A DNA stretch of 7,742 nucleotides, from the NCBI GenBank assembly GCA_016210705.1, contig JACQTR010000141.1:1-7742 (forward strand), read 5' to 3'. The notes below the pieces were generated by a model that ran no database searches, had not been told where the DNA came from, and was given only the letters and a program-made list of their open reading frames with translations. Both the position numbers and the translations under genes were made by a program. Of this stretch, positions 1 through 4,551 are shown piece by piece; positions within the stretch are counted from its first letter, which is position 1, and each line of letters starts with the position of its first letter. This stretch comes from Chloroflexota bacterium (GTDB taxonomy: Bacteria > Chloroflexota > Dehalococcoidia > JACQTR01).

Positions 1-264
1 CAGTACTGCGGCAAAGAGACCAAGGATCTTACCGTAGACCATGTCCTCCCCCGCCATAGGGGAGGCACACACGTTTGGGAGAACGTAGTTAGCGCTTGTA
101 AGGCCTGCAACCAGCGCAAGGCGGGGCGAACCCCCAGCGAGGCCCGTATGAAATTAATTCGCCAGCCGGCCAAACCTCGGGTCACCCTATATTATATCTT
201 TTATCCCTATCTCCAAAGCCGATATCAATGGCAAAAATTCATACCAGAGTGGGAAAGAGTATAA
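1..264 (+). CDS. HNH endonuclease, 3' part (5' end outside window)
   Basis: This is an open reading frame from base 1 in frame 1 to a TAA at 262-264; only the last 87 residues are in the window. It carries the zinc-stabilised HNH nuclease core. Visible are C3 (second Cys of the first CxxC), the D13-H14 pair with the catalytic His, N28 in a WENVV segment, and C33-x-x-C36 followed by N37. The order matches the common HNH family with an RGG...WENVV..C..CN..K..RTP pattern. Such proteins cut DNA through a beta-beta-alpha-metal fold; free-standing chromosomal copies of this type mostly have no assigned role. The tail after residue 52 is rich in Tyr and Trp and ends QWQKFIPEWERV. The gene converges with pheA, with only 11 bp between the stop codons and no hairpin terminator visible. 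The family call is firm and the biological role is unknown. Confidence 0.88.
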   Translation, partial: QYCGKETKDLTVDHVLPRHRGGTHVWENVVSACKACNQRKAGRTPSEARMKLIRQPAKPRVTLYYIFYPYLQSRYQWQKFIPEWERV

Positions 265-275
265 CAAGAGTAACG

Positions 276-1109
276 CTAATTGTTCTCTACGTAGCGAGGA
301 TAAGAGCCAAGAACCTTGAATTGACCCACACTGATCTGAAGCCGAGCCAGCACCTCAGCCACTGCCGGATCCTGGCGATGACCCTCCAGATCCACTAGAA
401 AAATATACTTTCCCAAGCTTTCCTTGGATGGTCGAGATTCTATCTTAGCAAGGTTGATTTGGCGCTGGGCGAACTCCTGCAACACCTCACACAAGGCCCC
501 GGGCCTATCCTCAAGAAGAGAGAAACACAGAGAAGTTTTATCATAGCCAGTGGCGGGGTGGTCGTTGGGAGCCAGGACCACAAAACGGGTGACGTTGGCA
601 CTATGATCTTGGATACCGTGAGCCAATATCTCAGCTCCATAGAGGATGGCCGCCCTGCGGGTGGCTATGGCCGCCGCCCCCGCCGGATAGGCCATCATCT
701 CCATTACTGCCGCCGCCGTACTCAAGGCCGCCACCGCCTCGGCCTTAGGAAAGCAGCGCTCAATGAAGCGGCGGCACTGAGCCAGGGCTTGAGGATGTGA
801 GAAAATAACCTTAACCTCTTGGGCTGTGGCTCCTGGCTTCACTAGAAAGCAATGGTCTACGGGCAAAACCAACTCGCGGCGAATAACCAGTTTGGATTCA
901 TGGATAAGAAGGTCTAGGGTCTCGGTGACCGATCCCTCCAGACTGTTCTCGATGGCCACCACTCCTTCGTCGGCCATCCCCTTATCCACAGCAGCCGCTA
1001 CAGCACTGACACCAGGGAAGGGAAACAACTCCGCTTGGGGATCGTAGAAGAGAGCCGCCTCCTCGGTGAAGGTGCCCGCCGGCCCCAAATAGGCTATACG
1101 CTTGGCCAA
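276..1109 (-). CDS. pheA: Prephenate dehydratase with C-terminal ACT domain
   Basis: Converts prephenate to phenylpyruvate in phenylalanine biosynthesis (cytosolic, EC 4.2.1.51). The 277-residue length is normal for a monofunctional enzyme with no chorismate mutase domain. Visible motifs are GPAGTF (9-14), ENS (54-56), SHPQAL (104-109) and NVTRF (172-176), whose Thr-Arg-Phe is the conserved catalytic/specificity motif. The ACT regulatory domain covers about 190-270, with GAL (204-206) and ESRPSK (224-229), the usual phenylalanine-binding elements, so feedback inhibition by Phe is expected. The start is TTG at 1109-1107, the only start next to the conserved MAKRIAYLGPAGTF beginning. The likely Shine-Dalgarno AGGGGG (1125-1120) lies 10 nt upstream, inside the end of the preceding trkA gene. 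The gap to that gene's TAG is 6 bp and both are in the same frame. It is the last gene of the minus-strand cluster and stops with TAG. Confidence 0.96.
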   Translation of the reverse strand: MAKRIAYLGPAGTFTEEAALFYDPQAELFPFPGVSAVAAAVDKGMADEGVVAIENSLEGSVTETLDLLIHESKLVIRRELVLPVDHCFLVKPGATAQEVKVIFSHPQALAQCRRFIERCFPKAEAVAALSTAAAVMEMMAYPAGAAAIATRRAAILYGAEILAHGIQDHSANVTRFVVLAPNDHPATGYDKTSLCFSLLEDRPGALCEVLQEFAQRQINLAKIESRPSKESLGKYIFLVDLEGHRQDPAVAEVLARLQISVGQFKVLGSYPRYVENN

Positions 1110-1115
1110 AAAGCT

Positions 1116-1778
1116 CTAGCCCCCTGTCAGGGCGGCGCGGAGGGCAGCTTCTGCCTCCTCCTTTGTCACCGCTACCACTTGATCGCCCACTCTGAAAACA
1201 GTATCGCCGGTAGGGATTTGTACCCCCCGCTCCCGGTTGATGACTAATGCCAAAACACTATCTGCTGGTAGAGCGATCTCTCTTAGGGGCTTGCCCACCA
1301 CGGTAGAATCAGGGGTGATCCTTACGTCCACCACCTCCAATCCATCCCCTCTAAGAGTAAGAAGATGGGTAAGGGGATGGGTAGGCACTTCCTGCTCAAT
1401 ATGCTCCAAGATGAGGTTGGTGCTGCTCACAGTCACATCGATGCCCAACTTTTTGAATACGATTTCATTTTTAGGGTTGTTGATGCGGGCAATGGTTCGA
1501 GGAACGTGAAACATATGCTTCGCCACCTGGCAAACCACTAGATTATCCTCGTCATCACCGGTTACAGCAATAACCATCTCCGCTCGACCCGTTCCCACCT
1601 CCACTAGGGTAGTGGCCTCGCAGGCATCGCCACGAACGGCCACACTGCCCAATTCCTCGTTTATATTGTCACACTTCTTGGCGTCTCTTTCGATGACCAA
1701 AACTTCATGGCCCTCACTCAGTAGAGCTTTGGTCAGATAGTAACCCACTTTACCTCCCCCAGCAACAATTATGTACAT
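1116..1778 (-). CDS. trkA: TrkA/KtrA-type RCK protein (RCK_N + RCK_C)
   Basis: A cytosolic regulatory subunit of the type that gates potassium uptake channels by binding NAD(H) or adenine nucleotides. It has 220 residues. The Rossmann RCK_N domain covers about 1-130, with the glycine motif GGGKVG at 7-12 and an acidic residue (E30) at the end of beta-2 that would bind the ribose. The segment at 50-80 (GDA...GDDEDN) is typical of TrkA. The RCK_C ligand domain covers about 135-218. ATG at 1778-1776 is chosen because it directly precedes the beta-1 strand and has a good Shine-Dalgarno (GAGGTGG) 4 nt upstream. The frame stays open further upstream, but that stretch overlaps the neighbouring trkA gene and shows no family similarity. 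It lies 10 bp after the RCK_N-only gene and 6 bp before pheA. No Trk/Ktr membrane channel is present here, so the regulated partner is unknown; the permease upstream is one candidate by inference. Confidence 0.92.
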   Translation of the reverse strand: MYIIVAGGGKVGYYLTKALLSEGHEVLVIERDAKKCDNINEELGSVAVRGDACEATTLVEVGTGRAEMVIAVTGDDEDNLVVCQVAKHMFHVPRTIARINNPKNEIVFKKLGIDVTVSSTNLILEHIEQEVPTHPLTHLLTLRGDGLEVVDVRITPDSTVVGKPLREIALPADSVLALVINRERGVQIPTGDTVFRVGDQVVAVTKEEAEAALRAALTGG

Positions 1779-1788
1779 CGTACCACCT

Positions 1789-2187
1789 CTAAACCCCAAT
1801 AGCCTCCCGCAATAAATGAGCCCCCACTTTAGTTGGGCTGATGGTTTCCAGTCCCAATGTGTGATAGAGCTCCTCACGAACAGGATCGTAGATGCGGCAA
1901 ACTACTTTAGGCACATTAAAGATATACTTAGCGATCTGAGCTGACATGACGTTTCGGTTGTCGCCTTGGGTCACCGAGACAAAAACATCCGCCTCCTCGA
2001 TACCTGCCTTACGCAAGACATCCATGTCGATGCCATTGCCCACCAGGGCAGTTCCATTGAACTCCGGGGGCAAGCGCCGAAAGCTATAAGGGTCAACGTC
2101 CATAATAGACACTTTGTGGCCCTCGGCATCCAGCATGGCTGCCAGACGAGCCCCAACCCGACCACAGCCCATTATCACCACTTTCAT
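1789..2187 (-). CDS. TrkA-type RCK_N-only protein
   Basis: A 132-residue cytosolic Rossmann-fold protein consisting of a single RCK_N domain. GCGRVG is at 7-12 and an acidic residue (D30 of MDVD) sits at the end of beta-2, consistent with NAD(H) or nucleotide binding. Then come GNGID (50-54), ADVFVSVTQGDNRN (66-79) and NVPKVVCRIYDP (91-102), all typical TrkA positions. The protein ends shortly after the last Rossmann helix, so there is no RCK_C domain. The start at 2187-2185 has Shine-Dalgarno CGAGG immediately upstream, overlapping the last codons of usp. Only 2 bp separate the usp stop from this ATG, so translation is probably coupled. It may pair with the full-length RCK protein encoded next, since RCK domains work as dimers and octameric rings. 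That pairing is an inference. Family assignment is secure; the function is only general. Confidence 0.9.
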   Translation of the reverse strand: MKVVIMGCGRVGARLAAMLDAEGHKVSIMDVDPYSFRRLPPEFNGTALVGNGIDMDVLRKAGIEEADVFVSVTQGDNRNVMSAQIAKYIFNVPKVVCRIYDPVREELYHTLGLETISPTKVGAHLLREAIGV

Positions 2188-2189
2188 CT

Positions 2190-2621
2190 CTACCTCGTAA
2201 CTATAGCCTCGCGGCATACCCAAACTCGACATGGAGCGTTCTTGAGGACGTAGTTGGCGGTCCTGCTTAGATCGAACTCCCCGAAGCGTTTTTTATAGTC
2301 AACGCCCATAATGATCAAGTCTACCCCACGCTCCACCGCCTCCTCAACGATAGCCGGGCCTACCTCTCGGGCCTGCAACAGCTCCGCTTCCACCCCACAC
2401 TCCACTTCATCGCAGAGGGCCTCGGCGCTATCCAAAACGCCTTCCCCTCGCTGAGTTTCGGTACTAATATCGGCATCCAAAGGCAAGGTTCTTTTTACCT
2501 CAATAACATAAATGACGTAGATAGTACCCTTGGTTCTCCTAACGGCAGCACAAGCCAACCTCATGGCCTCCTCATCGGCCTTGTTGCCATGTACTGGCAC
2601 CAGAACCTTGCTTACGTCCAT
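2190..2621 (-). CDS. Universal stress protein (UspA) domain protein
   Basis: A 143-residue single Usp domain: beta-1 strand SKVLVPVHG near the start, a first helix with DEEAMRLAC, and a C-terminal DLIIMG...NYVLKNAPCRVWV block that closes the alpha/beta fold. In ATP-binding Usp proteins this block contains G-2x-G-9x-G-(S/T). Here the first Gly (106) is present, the second is a Tyr, and the final G-S/T region reads DLSRT, so nucleotide binding is doubtful. ATG at 2621-2619 is chosen because AGGTGG (2632-2627) lies 5 nt upstream. A GTG at 2630 would add three residues but has a poor ribosome site. It is preceded by an internal promoter and followed after 2 bp by an RCK protein. Usp proteins are often linked or fused to APC-type transporters, which fits a role in modulating the permease or its RCK partners; this is inferred. 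Confidence 0.88.
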   Translation of the reverse strand: MDVSKVLVPVHGNKADEEAMRLACAAVRRTKGTIYVIYVIEVKRTLPLDADISTETQRGEGVLDSAEALCDEVECGVEAELLQAREVGPAIVEEAVERGVDLIIMGVDYKKRFGEFDLSRTANYVLKNAPCRVWVCREAIVTR

Positions 2622-2664
2622 AAGCCCCACCTACCCCACAGACACCAAGAAACGTCCTTCTTCA

Positions 2665-2699
2665 TCCAGTATTATACCCCTCTTCTTTTGCTCTAGCAA
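2665..2699 (-). promoter_or_regulatory. Sigma-A-type promoter for usp-trkA-trkA-pheA
   Basis: On the minus strand TTGCTA (2699-2694, 4 of 6 to the -35 consensus) is followed by exactly 17 bp and then TATAAT (2676-2671, perfect -10). Transcription would start near 2664, giving a leader of about 43 nt before the usp ATG. It lies entirely in the 86-bp gap between the permease stop and usp, which is where an internal promoter would be expected. Not tested experimentally. Confidence 0.65.
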
Positions 2700-2707
2700 T
2701 AAACCTA

Positions 2708-4183
2708 CTACAGCGTCTTTTGAATACCACGTTCTTCTTTGCCCACAGACTGGGTTAAAGAAAGATGGCTACGGCGCCGATAAAAGATGTAAATGACTAA
2801 ACCCGCCGCCAGCCAAAGGAGGCCAACCGAACGGCCAATCTGATGGGTATAGACCACAACCAGCCAAGTTATAAAGGTCCCCATCCCCCCAAGGACAGCC
2901 AAAAGGGGAATGTCATGGCCTCGGAATTTTACATTAAGGGGTGACCGATAGGGCCGCGACATATCCGGCTCTTTGATTCGCAAGGCGATGACAGAGAGGT
3001 GAGCGAAGGTGAAGGCCAGCATCGCCCCAAAACTATAGAGATCGGCCAATAGTCCGATCCTCCCCGGAACTATTAGAAGTATGGCTACCACAGAATAAAC
3101 TATGATGGCAGTAGAGGGGGTGTGATGGCGGGGATGGATACGACTTAAGAGTGGGGGCAATTGCCGGTGTTGACCCATGTAATAGGTCAATCGAGATAGG
3201 CCCAGAATGCCAGCGTTGGTCGCGATAATCAGGATGGTAGCTGCCAAGAGACCAACCCATGCTCCCAATATGGAGCTTAAAATACTTGGTAAATGGTTAA
3301 CAATGCCCATTATAGGATCCTCCAACCAGCGGGTGGCCAACTCTGTTGTCCATACACCGTTTTCCTGAACCACGGGCATGGCACTAAGAGCCACCAACGA
3401 GATGGAGGCATACATAATCAACACCGCCCCAAAAACCAGGCTCACCGACCGCGGAATGTCCCGCTCTGGACGTCGTGTCTCCTCCGCTAGGTTAGAGATG
3501 GTCTCGATGCCAGTATAGGCGATCATGGCTATGGAAAGGCCGTAGATCAACCGGCCCCAGGTAGGAGCTATTCCCCAATGAATATTGGAGAGAAGAAGAG
3601 AGGGACTAAGCAGAACGATCAAGCTAATAAGTACGATGAGACCCTGGGTAGCTAGATCCAGGATGGCAAAGATTATGTTTACCCGCGCCGATTCCTTCAC
3701 TCCAATGACGTTAATAGTCGCCAAGGCAACCACCACCCCTATCCCCACTAGGCTATTAATGGGCCAGGTTTTAAGAGCTGGCAGAAAAAAGGCCAGATAG
3801 CCAGGAACGATAAAGGCAGAAATAGCGATAGTTATAATGTAATCCAAACTCAGAGTCCAACCAGCCACAAAACCCACTAGATCGTTAAAGGCCCGGCGGG
3901 CAAAGCTACACGAGCCCCCTGCCTCAGGAATGGCCGCGGTACCCTCAGCGTAACTCAGGGCAGTGCAAGCAAAAAGAAAGGCGGCCAACATCAATACCAA
4001 GGGGGTCAGTCCCAAGGCGTAAAGAGCCACCACCCCCAGAGCGTAATATATAGAGGAACCAACATTGCCATAGGCACTACTAAACAGGGCCGGCACACCC
4101 AACACCCGGCGTAATCGATAGTGCCGGACGCGTGGACGGCGGATAATCCTATCCCCTGGCCGGAGACGCCAGGAATCCTGCAC
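2708..4183 (-). CDS. APC-superfamily amino acid/polyamine permease
   Basis: A 491-residue secondary transporter of the APC superfamily in the cytoplasmic membrane. About twelve hydrophobic segments can be read by eye. The unwound TM1 carries SAYGNVGSSIYYALG (36-50), and TM2 is followed by SYAEGTAAIPEAGGS (77-91), a family hallmark. TM6 has MIAYTGIETISNLAEETRRP (220-239). A SRLTYYMGQHRQLPPLL loop is at 330-346 and SRPYRSPLNV at 409-418, both typical of bacterial APC permeases. The substrate cannot be told from sequence; an amino acid or amine with cation symport is the usual case. The start is GTG at 4183-4181 with Shine-Dalgarno AAGGGG about 7 nt upstream. The basic N-terminal tail (1-27) is cytosolic. 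It lies 32 bp after the 55-residue membrane protein gene, and its stop is a tandem TAGTAG. Usp and two RCK proteins follow, suggesting regulated transport. Substrate and regulation are unproven. Confidence 0.93.
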   Translation of the reverse strand: MQDSWRLRPGDRIIRRPRVRHYRLRRVLGVPALFSSAYGNVGSSIYYALGVVALYALGLTPLVLMLAAFLFACTALSYAEGTAAIPEAGGSCSFARRAFNDLVGFVAGWTLSLDYIITIAISAFIVPGYLAFFLPALKTWPINSLVGIGVVVALATINVIGVKESARVNIIFAILDLATQGLIVLISLIVLLSPSLLLSNIHWGIAPTWGRLIYGLSIAMIAYTGIETISNLAEETRRPERDIPRSVSLVFGAVLIMYASISLVALSAMPVVQENGVWTTELATRWLEDPIMGIVNHLPSILSSILGAWVGLLAATILIIATNAGILGLSRLTYYMGQHRQLPPLLSRIHPRHHTPSTAIIVYSVVAILLIVPGRIGLLADLYSFGAMLAFTFAHLSVIALRIKEPDMSRPYRSPLNVKFRGHDIPLLAVLGGMGTFITWLVVVYTHQIGRSVGLLWLAAGLVIYIFYRRRSHLSLTQSVGKEERGIQKTL

Positions 4184-4215
4184 TTTACATCCCCTTATCT
4201 TATATCCAGTATCCC

Positions 4216-4383
4216 CTAGCCCTTTTGAGCCAGCCAGAGGCGAAGGCAGCCATTTATTATCAACATGGTCCCCAGTAGTCCTCCCAAGGTTATGGCTATG
4301 CCTCGTTGACCCAAAGATGAAGCCAACAAAAGCACCCCCAAAGCCAAAAAAACCACACTCAAAACCAAGTTGGCTTTTCGCAT
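4216..4383 (-). CDS. Small two-helix membrane protein, 55 residues
   Basis: The gene runs from ATG at 4383-4381 to TAG at 4218-4216 and would be missed by ordinary length cut-offs. The product begins MRKANLVLSVVF and is almost wholly hydrophobic. Segment 5-23 (LVLSVVFLALGVLLLA...) and segment 28-46 (GIAITLGGLLGTMLIING) look like two transmembrane helices joined by a short SSLGQR turn, with basic or polar ends (MRK; LRLWLAQKG). Support as a real gene: Shine-Dalgarno AGGGGG 8 nt before the ATG (the same form as before pheA), a strong promoter just upstream ending about 20 nt from the start, and only 32 bp to the permease in the same direction. I do not recognise the family. A small accessory subunit of the permease, or simply a hypothetical membrane peptide, are both possible. 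Confidence 0.68.
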   Translation of the reverse strand: MRKANLVLSVVFLALGVLLLASSLGQRGIAITLGGLLGTMLIINGCLRLWLAQKG

Positions 4384-4403
4384 CTCTTCAGCCCCCTGTT
4401 CAG

Positions 4404-4438
4404 CGGGGAATTCTACTCGCCTGCCAACATCCTGTCAA
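4404..4438 (-). promoter_or_regulatory. Promoter for small membrane protein-permease operon
   Basis: On the minus strand TTGACA (4438-4433, perfect -35) is followed by 17 bp and then TAGAAT (4415-4410, 5 of 6 to TATAAT). A start near 4403 would leave a leader of about 20 nt. The leader contains CCCC and GGGG runs 8 nt apart that could pair and partly hide the Shine-Dalgarno; this pairing is weak and only a possibility. Confidence 0.72.
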
Positions 4439-4476
4439 CCTGTTAACAGTCTCAGTCCGACTAACTTAGATAACTT
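4432..4476. promoter_or_regulatory. Operator-like repeats between divergent promoters
   Basis: Three short repeats lie between or over the two -35 boxes. There is a perfect 10-bp palindrome CTGTTAACAG (4440-4449). A tandem 8-bp direct repeat, CTGTCAAC (4432-4439) and CTGTTAAC (4440-4447), overlaps the minus-strand -35. A direct repeat of TAACTT at 4462-4467 and 4471-4476, 9 bp apart, runs into the plus-strand -35. Such placement suits a regulator acting on both promoters, but no regulator gene is nearby and short repeats can occur by chance. Confidence 0.35.
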
Positions 4477-4509
4477 GACGCTAACCCCAGGGACTGGTAT
4501 CATTTCCCT
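4475..4509 (+). promoter_or_regulatory. Promoter for the amidase-murI-pyrF operon
   Basis: TTGACG (4475-4480, 5 of 6 to -35) is followed by 17 bp and TATCAT (4498-4503, 5 of 6 to -10). The -10 is preceded by TGG, giving an extended -10 (TGn). Transcription would start near 4510, about 42 nt before the GTG at 4552. It lies back to back with the minus-strand promoter, the two -35 boxes being 36 bp apart. Confidence 0.7.
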
Positions 4510-4517
4510 AAATCTAA

Positions 4518-4526
4518 AGGGGAGGT
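4518..4526 (+). promoter_or_regulatory. Strong Shine-Dalgarno without a canonical start
   Basis: AGGGGAGGT is the best ribosome-binding sequence in the leader of the amidase gene. At the ideal distance (5 nt after the T-ended core) comes GTA at 4531, in frame with the amidase but not a normal start codon. The first usable start, GTG at 4552, is 25 nt from the motif and has only a poor site of its own. Either the site works at a distance, or a start codon has changed here, or the base is a sequence error. Confidence 0.45.
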
Positions 4527-4551
4527 CAGCGTAAGGTTTAGAAATACTGGG

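Noticed and set aside
61..90. Possible frameshift in the HNH gene near GGTHVWENVV.
   Set aside because: Careful codon counting keeps a single frame from base 1 to the TAA at 262-264; there is no break.
287..294. Palindrome CTACGTAG near the convergent gene ends, as a terminator.
   Set aside because: It is only 8 bp, has no loop and no T-run, and lies inside the pheA coding region.
1779..1877. N-terminal extension of the RCK_N+RCK_C protein by 33 residues.
   Set aside because: The extension overlaps the preceding RCK gene and shows no family similarity. The ATG at 1778 directly precedes the Rossmann strand and has a good ribosome site.
2631..2699. A 22-codon TTG-started frame (LEQKKRGIILDEEG...) filling the permease-usp gap, in frame with usp behind one TAG.
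   Set aside because: It has a weak Shine-Dalgarno and a rare start codon, and its bases are better explained by the -35/-10 promoter they contain. It could be a decayed linker of a permease-Usp fusion, but nothing here proves that.
2708..2713. Recoding of TAG as sense, suggested by frequent TAG stops.
   Set aside because: Each protein ends at the usual family length when TAG is read as stop, and the permease ends with tandem TAGTAG, which argues for normal termination.
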